Positions 1 through 11,358 of a stretch of 64,000 nt of DNA are shown here, in pieces (the first letter of the stretch is position 1; each line of letters starts with the position of its first letter). The notes below the pieces were generated by a model that was not told the origin of the DNA, searched no databases, and was given only the letters and a program-made list of their open reading frames with translations. The stretch lies in NCBI GenBank assembly GCA_032433595.1, contig JASWJB010000204.1, positions 16,069-80,068 of the forward strand. The letters run 5' to 3'. The position numbers and the translations under genes are program-made. The DNA comes from Conoideocrella luteorostrata. Its lineage: Eukaryota; Ascomycota; Sordariomycetes; Hypocreales; Clavicipitaceae.

Positions 1-251
1 AGATCTTGAAGACAATTTTAAATTTGAGACGGCGGTGAAGGAGTAAACTGTCTCCCCGTACGACTATCCCACGTTCTTCGTGTAGATAGGCGAGGCCGAG
101 GAGCATTTGCGAAAGACAAGACACACTGTTCTTCAGTGGGGCTGTATTTGCTGAGATGCCCACCCCCCGAGGGTAGCAAAGCATCACACAAGATGTGTAG
201 AAGTCTGGCCGTGCGGGTCGATCCCCGCTCGTGTCTGCTATAATACACCAC
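1..251 (-). pseudogene. possible protein-kinase-like fragment at the window edge
   Basis: On the minus strand, in a frame different from the longest open frame, the sequence at about 140-20 reads as a short stretch resembling the region before and at a kinase catalytic loop (LSQMLLGLAYLHEER, then GIVVRGD). A functional catalytic loop has H-[RG]-D or a related HGxL motif; here it is degraded. No start, Walker-type motif or flanking kinase lobes are visible, and the gene would run out of the window at base 1. I infer a decayed kinase-like copy; it could also be chance resemblance. No function is claimed. Confidence 0.3.
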
Positions 252-1744
252 ATTTGATGCACCTCTTTGTAGCGACGGAAACCATTTAACCTTTTTATAG
301 TCAGATTCCCACCTGAATAGAAGTATCCCTTAGTGCACTAGTCCTACTTGGCCCACGTCGCTTGTCATGACATGCCTACGGCCTTAACGCAGTCAAAGGG
401 ATTGTAGTGTGGTTCGGCAAGCCAGGGTGGATCACGTGAATCATTCTCTCTGTACTCCGCGGGGGCTGGCTGCCAATATTCTATTGCTTTATTTGGCACA
501 AGAGTACTCCGTGCTCCGGCACGACTCCACCAAAAACATGCCTCCGATGAGGATATGTAATCTGGAGAGACAGTTAAAAAGCCCGATAAGGGCCGGACCA
601 GGTCCACTCTAATGCGCCCTCCCCGCTCCGTCCCGTCCCGCCCCGCCCTCCTGTCTAATTTTATAATTTTATTGCGCAGCCAACAAGAACGAAGAGACGC
701 GCTCCCTTTCCGCCTCGTCAAACCCCCTCACCCCCACCTGCCCCCGGCCACCAAAAAAAATGCAGCGTAGTAATATCATACTGCAAATCGTCCAGAAACG
801 GAAAGCGAGTTCTCGGTGCACAAGAGAGGGACGGAAGGAACTAGACGGCGTTCCGCAAGTTTCAGGCCAGGAAACCAACGGTACCACGTATGAAGCAAGA
901 TACGACGATTTCCAAGAAGGTGGTGCGGCAACGACGGCGGAGACAAGAGCATATCACCATTCCTGCACCTACAGATGACTTAGGGAAGCAAGCTTCAATA
1001 CAATACAGAGAGTCTCTATAGGTTCTTGCCTAGCTACGTAAAACAACCTAGCACCTTTTAGGGCAGACACGATATTCTAAGCGGCTTCATCAATCGAAAC
1101 CGGAGATGAGCTAGCGCACCCTGTGAGGCATTCCCTAACTCGACATGCGTTGCCAGAGTAAATGTAGAGACTTCAGTTGGAATATTCTGTCAACCACGTG
1201 ATAAGCCACACGCTCTTTCCCGCAAGAGAGAATTCAGGCAAACATCTCTAGCAACTTTCATTGTGGATCGTAGTACGGAGTGATGTGGTTGCATGGATTT
1301 AGGCTAGTCCTAAGTGAGCTACAGGATTTTGACTTTGCAGCAAGGCCGCGATGGTATGTATCTACACTTTCCACGCACATCATGTGTGGGCGCCGCCACC
1401 TTTTCAAAGGTCGAACCTTCCGAGTGAGTCAACTTTTGGCAGACCAATCACAGGCGTGAGGGATCTTGGGAACCTAGCTTTGCGCAGAGTTTATGTGTAG
1501 CCAGATGTACCCCTGTCGTCCTCGCCATCTGCTTCATATTGAGCACACCGAAAAATTTGGATTGCAATCATGACGCGACACATATCCCGGAATACTCATC
1601 ATTTTGTGCTGTGATAAGTGAAGATATAAAATGCCTGACAGCCTAATTTGGGAATTGAAGAGGAGTTTATGCAAAATCGAATGCATTGACAAAAAGAAGG
1701 CAATAACCACTTGACCATCTTTCAGGTTTGGGAAGAGCAAAGAT
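252..1744. other. no recognisable gene
   Basis: Only short unconvincing open frames occur. The sequence has ordinary composition and one CGGAGT-type motif near 1272. I see no tRNA, intron-bearing gene or terminal repeats. Confidence 0.5.
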
Positions 1745-2725
1745 ACTTGTCTGTACTGATTGCATATGTACTGGGTACGAAGCTGCGGCGGAATTGTCCA
1801 GCCAGCCACTCCACCACTAAAGCCTGCCGTAGCGCCAACTCAAAAGTACCTCGTAGACGCTGGTGCAAAGCTTCTCTGCACGATGCGCGAATATAAAACA
1901 GCCGACTATTCTCCCTCGAATTCGAGAGTGGTTTTCATCAGCTTTGCGCACTTGTCGCAGATTTTTCTATCCATCTTGAATGAGTGAAGAGTCAAATGAG
2001 TGGCAAAAAAATGTCTGCCGCAGAGGGCAGACGGTGCCTTCAGTTATCTCCACTAGGAGGGTGTTTTCCACATTCGAGGGTATCAAACCCCGTCAGTTTT
2101 GTACACATTGTTCATCATTAGGCTTTATTGTGGGAATCGTTTTTTTGGTTCATATAGCTCTACGCTGAGCTGAAATCAGCGGATTGTGGGAAGAGCTGAG
2201 TTTGGTGTTGTCGACGCCTTCCTCAGTTATTACGTTCGTTGCCGGGGGAGCATGGGCACTTGGGGCATCCTCCAAACCATGCGAAGAACAGTGATGACTA
2301 TCTAATCCTCTGCTCTGAGCTTCTTGGCTCGCTACCAAGGATTAAAGAAACTGAGTTCTCCTTTAGAAATTGTGGTTTCCTCCCTTCCCCCTTTTCTTCT
2401 CCTTTCTTTCTATGTTCTTCTTCTTCACTTTTTCTGCAAACCTGCGTTACTCGGTACCATGAAGCCGTGTCGTGTCGAAAACAGCTCTAGAAACATATTA
2501 TATCTGAGCGGGTTACCTTTGTTAGCTGTTGTTCTGATCTTGTTTCGTCTGCTTATTGATAGCTGTGAGTTAGCTCTCGCTCTTTTTTAGCTTTATTTTT
2601 CCTTTATTTCTAAGACCTCCATTATCTTCTTACCAAAAGCGTCGTAAGATTGCATATAGTGACCGCCACATATATCACTCGATGGGAATGTCTACCTCCG
2701 GCCCCGCCGAGTCGTTTTCTCGAGG
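1745..2725 (+). repeat. retroelement-like repeat, copy 1 of a local pair
   Basis: This segment aligns base by base, with interruptions, to 3285-3990. Shared landmarks in order are CTGTACTGATT near the start, GCGCGAATATAAAACAGC (a TATA-like element), CAGTGATGACNATCTAATCC, a pyrimidine-rich tract ending CTTTCT, CATGAAGCCGTGTCG, TTGTTTCGTCTGCTTATTGATAGCTGTGA, and GTCTACCTC just before a short open frame at 2682-2930. TATA-like box, pyrimidine tract and a following ORF start resemble an LTR plus leader, or the 5' end of a LINE, but no PBS, TG...CA ends or polymerase domain could be confirmed. The family is therefore unnamed. Many differences between the copies are C/T or G/A transitions. Confidence 0.65.
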
Positions 2726-3284
2726 TTATCCCAGGCGCTACAGCCCAGTCTCAGTCCGCTCATTACTCGCCGCACAAGCTCAGCAACTCAGCCGAGCAAC
2801 ACATACCGCGCAACAAGCGACAACTCGCATTCTTCTTAGAAACAATATTGATGGACTCGCGACGTATTATAATACCCCTCTGCCATTCTTGTCCGCCCAT
2901 CTAAATCGATCCCGCGTGTCCATTTATTGACGGCGCAGCGAACTCCAGGTCTTGCGATCCTTACCTTAGCTGTGATGTTTTGGCCGCTTAGCCCATTCTT
3001 GCCATGATTCCAGGGCCAGCTTTCCCGAGATTCAAACAGTACCAAAATTAGCCGCTGTTACCACCGAACCTACCGTAACTGTCACTCGCTTCCATCGGCC
3101 GATTATTGTCGGCGTCGACCGTGTTCTGGATTTGGCGAATTCGTCTGTCCCAAGACCTCGCAACATTCCTTCGTATAACTTAACCCCATCTAACCAACTA
3201 CAGCCAAAATGGCCTACCATCGCTCCTGCATTCAAGCTCACACTTCTGCCGACTACCTATTCCCCTCGGACTGTGCGTACGGCA
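2726..3284. other. unique spacer between the two repeat copies
   Basis: About 560 bp separate the repeat copies. The open frame 2682-2930 (82 aa, basic, Ser/Arg-rich) runs out of copy 1 into it and could be the start of a retroelement gag-like ORF, but it has no zinc knuckle. If the two copies are LTRs, this would be a heavily deleted internal region. Confidence 0.3.
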
Positions 3285-3990
3285 ATGTGGCTGTACTGAT
3301 TTTAAATGTTCTGAGTACGAACTTACAGGGAAAAAAGCTAGCTAGCCCCTCCGCTACTAAATCTAAAACCTGCATAGCGTTAACTTTGAATGTGCGTCGT
3401 AGACGCTGCTGCTAAGCTTTTCTGCATGACGCGCGAATATAAAACAGCTGAATATCCTCTCTCGAATTCGATATTAATCTTCTTCGGCTTTCCCGCTTGG
3501 GTCGAGTGGTCCCGCCACTCGAGGGTATCAAAAACCGTCTCCTTTGTACACGTCGCCTGTGAACAGTGATGACGATCTAATCCTCTCCTCCGAGCTTCCT
3601 GACTCGCTGACAAGGATTAAAGAAACTGAGTTCTGTTTGGAGATTGCACCCCCCTTCGCTCCCCTCTTTCCTTTTTCCTCTTTCTGTTTTTTTTTTCTTC
3701 TCTTTTCATAAACCCGCGTGTCTCGGTGGTTCCATAAAGCCGTGTCGACAAAAGCTCTGATCTCACATTATACCCGAGCGGTTACCCTTGCTAGATGCCC
3801 TCCCGGTCTTGTTTCGTCTGCTTATTGATAGCTGTGACTTGACTCACGGTATTGTGTTGGCTTTGTTTTTCCTTTATTTCTGAGACGTTCGCCATCTTCA
3901 TGTCAAAAGCGTCGGAAATGGTGTGTAGTTCACATCATCACTCAATGGCATGTCTACCTCTTTCCCACCCCGCCGAGTCATCTTCCTGAG
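3285..3990 (+). repeat. retroelement-like repeat, copy 2 of a local pair
   Basis: Second copy of the 1745-2725 repeat in the same orientation. It keeps CTGTACTGATT at its start, the GCGAATATAAAACAGCTG TATA-like element at about 3431, the T/C-rich tract at 3655-3710 and the GTCTACCTC...CCCCGCCGAGTC stretch at the end. It is about 270 bp shorter than copy 1 because of deletions, notably in the part matching 1980-2230. No coding region of its own is seen. Confidence 0.65.
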
Positions 3991-4362
3991 GTCACCCCGG
4001 ATGCTGCCTGCGCTCTCCTGTGAACTTTTACTAAGTTTTCACATATTTGGAGCTATTTTGACTCGGATACATATCTTGTTTTTGTTATTTACTATTTAAG
4101 ATGGCGTCAATTGGAGATAAAATCCCCTAGTCGAGGGTCATAAGCCCAAAACATTTCAGATTTCTTCCTAGACACGTCCCGTCAACGACGAACTTCTTCA
4201 CACTGCCTGAAGAAATACTCACCGTAGCATAAAACTACTTTAATAGAAGAAATGACACAAGTTGAACCACACTCAAGCGGCCGCTGCGTCTCTCTTAAAT
4301 ACATAAGCTACTTTATCAAAAGTTCCAAGGTTTAAGAGATGATCTGGACTGTAAATTTGTTG

Positions 4363-4522
4363 GATTGGATAAGACAGGGTCAAATTCGTGTGCATTGATG
4401 GTGAGAGTAGTGTTACGATGATGATGGATCAGAATTCCTCCACTGACGGCCCCGTCCATATCCCCCTACTTATACCCCTATTAGCTGAGATACTCTTGTT
4501 TCTGCGTCCTGCCTCAGGCCTG
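4363..4522 (+). repeat. dispersed repeat R5, copy 1
   Basis: Shares GTGCATTGATGG, CAGTGTTACGATGAT (here TAGTGTTACGATGATG), CCCCGTCCATATCC, ATACCCCTATTAGCT and TCCTGCCTC in the same order with 33385-33535, and in reverse complement with 44372-44482. The copies differ by many transitions. It is non-coding as far as I can see and may be the end of a larger element. Confidence 0.6.
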
Positions 4523-4585
4523 TCACGGACGCGAAAAGTTCGGGTCACAAATATGTCCCGCTGCTTCTTTCTAACTCATCCACAG

Positions 4586-5053
4586 TCATTGAAAGAAACG
4601 GACCGAGTAATGGTTCGTCTTCCGTTTTTGGTAAGAGCGAACCCCAGTTGGGAACTCGAGCATGCGAAGCTGTGCGAACATGTCGATGAGGTCGCTATAC
4701 AGCTGCTCTCGCTGTGACTTAACTGCAAAAATGAATGTCCGCGCGTGAACTTGTTGCTCAGACCCCAAATTCATAATCACAAAAGGGATTTCAACGCCAT
4801 CTATCAACGCGTCGGAAGTGCCATTGGCGATGACGGGGGGGATTGTAATTCTTGTATTGTAGTTGACATAGCGCATTGTAGCAGCCTCGCTGAGCAATTT
4901 TACCCAGGCCTTGCTAGTCACCGGTTCGATTGGAATCCTGACGATGCATGGCTCGTCCTCGGTGTAAAAATGTATAAAGAAACAGACGCGGAAGCTTCCA
5001 TGATCTTTATTGACAATTTTGCAATCTTTTCCGCGGCTGTGTCTGGGCGCCAA
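4586..5053 (-). pseudogene. truncated APH-family (phosphotransferase/kinase-like) gene
   Basis: The 155-residue frame matches the N-terminal part of the large fungal APH-like family: the opening GSFRVCFFIHFY...VVRIPIEPV-type block (here CIVRIPIEPV), KLLSEAATMRYV, then QLYSDLIDMFAQLRMLEFPTGV. In intact relatives these lie before a catalytic H-x-D-x4-N motif. Here the frame stops at SVRFFQ with no catalytic motif, so the lobe carrying chemistry is missing. Upstream on the minus strand, to about 5120, another frame reads EDAIQHFID and then joins the start, which suggests a displaced real N-terminus. The R5 repeat abuts the 3' side and may have caused the truncation. I judge it non-functional. 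Confidence 0.6.
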
Positions 5054-5595
5054 ATTACGGAACGCATTTTCACTTACTGAATCGATAAAATGCTGAATTG
5101 CATCTTCAATTCGCGGTTCCTTGGGTGAAAAGTGGTTTGACGGCTCCTGCGCCGCTCGCGTATTGCCAGCATCGTCGTTGTTGCTCTGTGGAGGCGCGCA
5201 AGGTACGGGTACACTCTCTGATTAATTACGGCCGAGGATATCGCGCAGATTATATTAGCCACTATTAGCTACTATCGGAGAGACACTTAGCTGGCCTACA
5301 TTTTCCTCCATAGTTGAACGAATAAGAATCCCGACAGGGTCCACCGCACAGGAAGGACATATACGAGATTTGCAACGATAATTGCGCCCGAACGAAGCGA
5401 AATGGGACGAATGGCATGCTTAGCCCGGCGCTCTTGAGAAGCCTAATGCCAGAATCGTCATCCATTGAAGGGGACGATTCGGGATCGAGTAAGAGGTGTT
5501 TGTCGGTTGCAGGTCCAAATTCGGGTCCAGGCTCAGGTTCTGCTTTTGCCTGGCTTCGCCACTCCTCAGCAGTCGTGGCCAAAAGGCGGAGTTTG

Positions 5596-5695
5596 TTGCG
5601 TGGAATGAGAGCCCTAGTTGCAGCTACTAGAGAGAAGTTTAGTAGTCCTACACTTTTGCTTTGGTGGTTGAGCGGTTTGTAGTTCTGACAAGTGT
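5596..5695 (-). repeat. dispersed repeat R1, divergent copy
   Basis: Starts TGTTGCGTGGAATGAGAGCC and continues with CTAGTTGCAGCTACTAGAGA and a degenerate TCCTACACTTTTGCT. The same block recurs at 10330-10435, 19962-20015, 55266-55375 and 62098-62205. The TGTTGCG beginning suggests an LTR-type terminus. A 147-residue open frame overlapping it (5265-5708, minus) is probably not a gene. Confidence 0.5.
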
Positions 5696-5928
5696 AGGCA
5701 TGGCACACCTGGTGATGCCGCGATACTGTTCGAGCGCATCGGAGACGCCAGCCGCATTCTCAAAAAATAGCAGATATATCCCACGGATACGGCAAGGATG
5801 AAAAGATACACTGTATGTAAATAATATTCGTAATCGAGTAGAAACGGCCCATAGCGAATGTCCCTTACTTCGGCGCAGTCTGATATTGACGCAAAATCGC
5901 TAAACTAATTCATCTACGCTGAGTAAAA

Positions 5929-6867
5929 CTACTTGTACAGTGCATTTCCGCACAAGACCCTTCGTATGAGGTCCGCTGCCGTCTTCTCCTCTGTCAAGTT
6001 AACCGTATAGTACCGAATAACTACTCCCCCACACTCGCTTGCCTCTGACGGCATCTCAAACTTGTCCAGAAACTCCGCGGGTATCACCGCCGCGTACAGG
6101 TAAAGCTCAACCGCTGTTCCGCCCGGAACCCCAATTGCATACACCGTCTGGCTACCATCCACGTCTGCGTCCGCGCCGTCTGCTCTTCTCCCAGCGTGCC
6201 GCTGCTGCTCGCGCTGCTCCTGCGCCAGCGCCACCAGGATGCCCGCGATGTACGGGTCCTCCCACGCCGTCGCTGGTTCCATCGCCTGCAGTTTCTTCTT
6301 GCCCCGCGCGAGGATCACCACATTCGCTCGGCCTTCCACATTTTGTGCTCCAAATACGTATTGATCCCGCTGCCGTGATACCGTCTCGAAATTCACGTAC
6401 GCAACATACGGCCAGCGTTGTTGTTCCGTGTCAAAGATCCCGTCCGGCCGCACACTGGCCCCTGGAACAGTTCTCTTGCCAAACCGAAAGTCAACTTTCG
6501 CTTCCCTGAGCACACCAGTTTTTCTGTGGAATAAACGAAGGCCATCGTGCCTGATGGCGGAGCTCTTTTCCTCTTCTTTGTTCCTCGGGATGTATTTCCA
6601 TATCTTGCTCTGCTGCATGGGAAGAACACCGAACGCGGCAAGCATTTCTTTGACAGCATGTTTCTGCTCCGACAAGCTCGCCGAGCCCAATCCTGCCAGA
6701 GCCCAGACGCAGTATGCGTTCCTCGGACGATACTTCTCGTTATTCTTCGCGTCACCATCTTGTTCTTCTTCTTCTTCTTCTTCTTCTTCACCGCAATGGC
6801 CGTCCGTCTTTTCATCTGCGCGTGTCTGTGCGTTCAGTCGCTCAAATTCGATACCCAGAAGCTTCAA
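5929..6867 (-). CDS. unknown fungal protein with acidic run; probably lacks its 5' exon(s)
   Basis: A 312-residue open frame. It opens with MKLLGIEFERLNAQTR, has a polyglutamate run (about residues 27-35) and continues as well-mixed, protein-like sequence to NALYK. No named domain is recognised; blocks such as VRPDGIFDTE and WPYVAYVNFE look globular. The same frame continues upstream to 7269 but is broken by two TAG codons at 6898-6900 and about 6880, so either an unrecognised intron precedes this ORF or the 5' part is decayed. The upstream segment (6898-7269) also reads like protein. No signal peptide or membrane segment is seen. Function unknown. Confidence 0.55.
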   Translation of the reverse strand: MKLLGIEFERLNAQTRADEKTDGHCGEEEEEEEEEQDGDAKNNEKYRPRNAYCVWALAGLGSASLSEQKHAVKEMLAAFGVLPMQQSKIWKYIPRNKEEEKSSAIRHDGLRLFHRKTGVLREAKVDFRFGKRTVPGASVRPDGIFDTEQQRWPYVAYVNFETVSRQRDQYVFGAQNVEGRANVVILARGKKKLQAMEPATAWEDPYIAGILVALAQEQREQQRHAGRRADGADADVDGSQTVYAIGVPGGTAVELYLYAAVIPAEFLDKFEMPSEASECGGVVIRYYTVNLTEEKTAADLIRRVLCGNALYK

Positions 6868-8419
6868 TTGGGCGCTCGTCTAGGCAATCGCCGGTACCTA
6901 AAGTGGTGTGCTGGTATTCTCCTGGATGATTGCGTTGAGTGATCCTTTGGCCGGTGGCTGGAGAGGCCAGCTTTCTCTGTCCTTGACTGTCATGCGAGTG
7001 AGTTTCGTGGCGAGGGTGTCAGCTGCATCTACTTTTTCGTTTTGATCGTAGATGCATGACGCTTCGTCTTTCAGGTCGTAAAGGTTACGATGTCTTTCCA
7101 CGTGTGGCTGTGAGAACACTGTGGTACGACAGAGGAGACGACATTTCGACGACTCGGAGAGCGGATGTTGACAAAGCCAGATGGACGCGCAACGAGGGCT
7201 GCCTTGTTGACAGTCGCACGGGGGCGCTTTTTCGAACGTGTGTTTGTCGACCCAAAAGCCCGCACCCACAACCCACTTATACTGGTATTAGACACACTGC
7301 CAGCAACGCAACTTTAATTCTGAGAAAGGTCCCCTCAGCGACCTCAGATATTTCCTGATGACTTCATACGTGACTAGATCAAATAATATAGCCACTCGAC
7401 TAATAAACACCAACAAAAATATTTGTAATAGGTATTAGCGCGAGGCTCTAAATAAAGACACAATTCTTGACTTTGGGGGGAAACTTCTTGGTTCTGGCTC
7501 TGCCACTGTTGCAAGCGGGACAAGACACTTCTTATAGCTATATATTATTTAATCCGACTAATCCGGTTTAGCAGAAACATTCGCGTGAATCCATTCCAGT
7601 CACTCTAGATCATCTTACACACTGGCTTTGCGAGCCGCTTTTAATAGGTTTTACTTTACCTGATTGTAAAATAGCAGATAAATAGACTTACTGTTTCAAG
7701 CTACTAGTAGCATGTAGGACAGCATCTCGAGATCTAATTTGAACCTACTTAGACCCATGTGGCTGGATAACGCTAGCCTAGTCCAATTTAGCGAGGGCGT
7801 GACTGAACTTCCAGAAAATTATCTGTCACGGAGCTCTTACAAACGGGGAAAAGTCTATGCGTGCTGTCCCTTGCGCTCCAATTCCCCCCTACTGGGGAGC
7901 ATAATCCTCCGCAGCAGGCAAGAAATGTGCAGAACAGCAACCAAAATGGACCCCATGCATAGAACTGTTCAAACCTCTGATAGAACTGTGCAAGTCAGAT
8001 AGCTGCCAAGCGGATGTTAGCATAAAGGCGAAATGGGCATGCAAGGAGCCGTAAGGCCAGATACAAGCCTCGGTCAGTATCCACGGGATGAGGCCAGCGA
8101 CGACGAACGGGTATTTCATGGAGGAAATACGTACGGACCACTAAATGAGTATTGACAAGTTTTTGCCCGTGCTTGCGCCAACTCTCATCTTGCACAGCCT
8201 AAAATGACATATTTGAGGCGGAGCTAGTAGAATTTTCATAAAAGTAGAATTCCATTTATGCTGAATACGATGAATATCTTTCAATGTATGTTTTAGAAAT
8301 TGTTCAATATTACAAGTATTTCCTTTTTGGTCGGAATCGAGCATTGCAGAGACATCTATATGTGACCGCTCGGGCAAGTCCAAGAAATAGATCAGGACAG
8401 TGACTATTACGGCCGTATC
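6868..8419. other. possible upstream exon, then no recognisable gene
   Basis: 6898-7269 on the minus strand is open in frame with the 5929-6867 gene and may be an upstream exon or decayed 5' part. From about 7300 to 8420 the DNA is AT-rich, with short frames only and nothing I can name. Confidence 0.4.
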
Positions 8420-9151
8420 CATTGACAAGAGAATTACTTCTGTCAGGAAGATCAGAACCGTAAATAGCGATATTAGTGAAGGAATTAGTGAGCAGCTGAA
8501 CAAGCTAGCATGTCACACGCAACAGCACTACAAGACGTCACATGCGCATGCGTGGAAATACGTGGAATCCTGTAGAATTCAATTAAATCCGTTAGGCCTC
8601 TGCATTACTAATAATTCTACTATTCTAGACACTAAAAAAGCCTCATTTTTGCTCACAATAGAAGGGTTGAAAATTGGTCGCACGCCAGAATGTGCGGCAA
8701 TAGACAACAATAAGAGGCGCCGAGAGATTGGCTCAAGCCACCGAATCTACCACAACAGAATGAATCAGACTAATAGCTATCTACCGAATTGGATGAATTC
8801 AGGAAAGTCTGACGGAATTCCCAGATTGACGGAATCTAGGAAGAGATGTCAGATATAAATAGCCGTCAAATTCCTTCTTAAATTAGCTAGAAATCAAGGA
8901 TAACTTTCCTCTGCACCCATAGGATAACCATAGCTGCTCACATTGTGACATATTAAGTGGCCGCAGGAGGTTCTCGGCTATGCAGGTCATCATGGAATCC
9001 GAAAAATCGGACGGATTAGTTGAATCTAGGCATAAAAGGAAGGAATTCCCCGTTAATTTGGAAGGCATCAGAAATCATCAAATTCATCACTTTCGATTCA
9101 TTCCTATCAATTTTCCACCGTGCAATTGCTCCGACCTCAATACCCGTAACA
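8420..9151 (+). mobile_element. solo LTR of the TGTTGAG family, interrupted by about 440 bp
   Basis: The two ends match the intact solo LTR at 51738-52023. 8420-8515 carries CAAGAGAATTACTT, TCAGGAAGATCAG, CGTAAATAGC and GAGCAGCTGAAC. 8960-9151 carries CAGGAGGTTCTCGGCT, the CATAAAAGGAAGGAATTCC block, and ends CTCAATACCCGTAACA. Between them lie about 440 bp foreign to the family, including an R3 repeat copy ending GCTGCTCACATTGTGACAT. The first two bases are CA instead of TG, consistent with transition mutation. Confidence 0.65.
8871..8958 (+). repeat. dispersed repeat R3, copy inside the LTR insertion
   Basis: Contains TTAAATTAGCTAGAAATCAAGG followed within 45 bp by CATAGCTGCTCACATTGTG. The same pair of blocks occurs at about 21755-21830, 24225-24325 (degenerate) and 55163-55250. 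No coding capacity. Confidence 0.5.
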
Positions 9152-9231
9152 GATGTTGACTACAAAAGCATGAGGGGTGCGGCTGGGCACGTGGACATAG
9201 ATTTGTTGCATTATGAGCACTCCGAGTAATT

Positions 9232-9446
9232 TGTTGGCAGTGGAAATTGATAGGAATAGAAGGATTTGATGCTTAAGTTGATTGAATACTGATGATGATT
9301 CTCGACTTCCTGAAGAGCCTGAAAACTACCTGGCCTCGTATCCTCGTAATCTTGTGACCTTGTGACCCGACCTTGTGATCTGACCTTGTGACCTCTCCAG
9401 CGATTTACGGCACTGATTGTCCTGACGAGCATCTCTATTCTCAACA
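9232..9446 (-). mobile_element. solo LTR of the TGTTGAG family
   Basis: Read on the minus strand it begins TGTTGAGAATAGAGATGCTC, has GTCAGGACAATCAGTGCCGT, and ends ...CAATTTCCACTGCCAACA, so it has TG...CA termini and the family's start and end blocks. The middle holds a run of GGTCACAAG repeats (about 9352-9400) shared with the LTR at 56032-56282. Flanking 5-mers (TAATT, AGATT) do not match well, so the duplication has decayed or the ends are slightly off. Confidence 0.65.
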
Positions 9447-9642
9447 AGATTAGTCAGTAGGCTTAATTTACGTAAAGAACGCAGAGCGCATATCACTAGT
9501 GTGAAGCTGGGAATTAGTCGTAGCACGTTGAAAGGAAAGGAATGGTGCTCTATCTCAATGTCTCCATGTCGAGGAACAGAGAACGAAGGTCGAGTATTAG
9601 AGTGCAGGAGGCACAGGGCTTCGGGGGACGAGGGTATCGATA

Positions 9643-9805
9643 CCGGAAGGTGAAGCAAAACAATGTGCAAAACAATTCAATTCGTCTGGTCATATCTAAG
9701 AGGGAAGAAGAAGAGGAAGAGGAATGCCCTCGAGCGCGCCGTATAAAAGAGGCGCGCTAGGGTGGCCACATGACCTTGTCCGCAATTGTCTGTACGCTTG
9801 ACGAG
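9643..9805 (+). repeat. dispersed repeat R4a, copy 1
   Basis: Nearly the reverse complement of 37913-38060. Ordered landmarks are GGTGAAGCAAAACAAT, CAAAACAATTCAATT, GAAGAAGAAGAGGAAGAGG, a TATA-like GCGCGCCGTATAAAAGAGGCGCGC flanked by inverted GCGCGC, GGTGGCCACATGACC and TACGCTTGACGAG. The TATA-like box between GC-rich arms suggests a promoter-bearing terminus such as an LTR. No ORF belongs to it. Confidence 0.65.
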
Positions 9806-9959
9806 GGATTCCAACATAAAGTCTTCAAAGAAGGCCCGATGGGTGTCCGAGCGCCAAATTGCGTTGTGGGAATTGACCAAATGAGGAGACCGTCGAACGC
9901 ACCAGTGGCTTCGGCCCGAGCCGAAAGGCCACGATGGCAGAAGCAGTTAAGTGGGCCGT

Positions 9960-10330
9960 AGACTACACATTAGACGTGAGCTACGATTGACGGCATCAGC
10001 ATCGAAGCCAAGGATGCTGTCTCGCCCGAGGGCGCCACCGCCAATGCCAGGAAGCACAATATCCTTATGTTCTGCTTCACGAGAGACCATGGCAGCATCG
10101 CAAGCGACAACTCCTACTCCCGCCAATTCGTCGGAGTGCATCCGCATCTGCGCGGCTTGGCCTTTTACGAAATGCACCTGGGCTCGCCGGCTGGCTCCTG
10201 TATTGCGACCGGGCTGTTGACGGGGATGACGGGGTGCCGGTGCCGGAGATACACACCAAGAAAGGCAAGAGCCGCCGGTTCTACAACTTCGCCGTAACAT
10301 CCAAGTGCCATAAGTTCCGCAAGTACATCC
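9960..10330. pseudogene. GC-rich coding-like fragment, frame unresolved
   Basis: This stretch is clearly more GC-rich than its surroundings and reads like protein in more than one frame: on plus, MFCFTRDHGSIASDNSYSR at 10067 onwards, then a second frame with EIHTKKGKSRRFYNFAV from about 10237; on minus, a 136-residue frame. It ends abruptly at the R1 repeat (10330). I infer a frameshifted gene fragment truncated by the repeat, but cannot choose the strand with confidence or name a family. Confidence 0.3.
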
Positions 10331-10435
10331 TATCGGAACAATTAACCACTCGACCACCGGAGCAAATATGTAAGCCTACTGAACTTATTCCAGTGGCTGT
10401 AAATAGGTCTAATATTCCACGCAACACCATCCAAG
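10330..10435 (+). repeat. dispersed repeat R1, copy
   Basis: Reads GGAACAATTAACCACTCGAC and then TCCAGTGGCTG...CCACGCAACA, closely matching 62098-62205 and the reverse complement of 55266-55375. Its CGCAACA end is the complement of the TGTTGCG start seen in the other orientation. Confidence 0.6.
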
Positions 10436-11358
10436 AAACGAAGGCTGCCCCCTCCCCCTCCCCCTCCCCGTGGACTGCGACTCCAGCGTCTGCGGGCGCG
10501 CCAATAAGACTCTCCGAGATGTGGTGGTCTCACAAATACAAGGATACATTGAGGAGACTGCGTTCATGATTCGTGGCCAATCTGTCTCTCCCCAGCAGGA
10601 GGCGACCAAGACGCTACCATTTTGACAGCAGAATACTGCATTGACTTCGCCCTACGCGAATGTGAGCCACACCACGGCACCGTTGTTGGATAACACGCCT
10701 GTGTGTGTGGATTGCACAGACACCAGACGAGGAATTTTTCTTCCGCCACCACTACAACACAGCTCTTCCCATCATAGCACATGAATTTGAACCTCCAATT
10801 GCTTCCAATACTTGAATACTGTAAGGCGGCGCTTGAGCGGACAGAGCCCCGCGCACCGCCATCAGGGGTCAGCCACGGCTGACCCCACGTGACGTCAGAG
10901 AGTCGCTACTAAATTCCCGCGCTTGCGCCGTCACAACCGTGCGAGGCGCAGGTTCTAGCCCTGCTACGTGACAGCCTTGACAAGTAAAAAAATATCTCAT
11001 GCAAATCTCCAAGTTACCGGCCATTGACTGGCACCCATTTTCATTTATGTTAGCCGTGATGCTGTGCGTTGGTGCTGTCCGAAAGCCGATTTTGGCAGCA
11101 AGACGAACATCACAAGTAAAACTGGGTTCCCCTCTCCATGCGGCTGTCTGCTGACTGCGAAACAACGAACATTCAAACCGCTTCACTTCTTGTAAGCTTC
11201 TTGGGTTTGCAGTCACCGTTTTCCACAATGCCAAAGTTCTTTGGACGGCACCTGCGAATTGCCCGGCGCGGCTCAAGGAGCCGGTCCTCGAGCTCACAAA
11301 AACCCGGCGATGGTCTGATACAGGCCTCCGATGGTAGGTTGCATGCTTGAAACTAAGC
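10436..11358. other. intergenic, no recognisable gene
   Basis: A minus-strand open frame of 171 residues spans 10869-11384 but has low-complexity composition and no domain; it is more likely fortuitous. The region just upstream of 11359 probably held the promoter of the NLR gene. Confidence 0.4.

Noticed and set aside
195..240. T-arm/B-box-like GCGGGTCGATCCCCGC followed by TCGTGTCTGC, suggesting a tRNA 3' end
   Set aside because: No matching 5' acceptor strand, D-arm or anticodon arm upstream, and the B-box consensus is imperfect.
6714..6942. Plus-strand ORFs with poly-Leu/poly-Phe/poly-Ser runs
   Set aside because: They come from the GAA run encoding polyglutamate on the minus strand.
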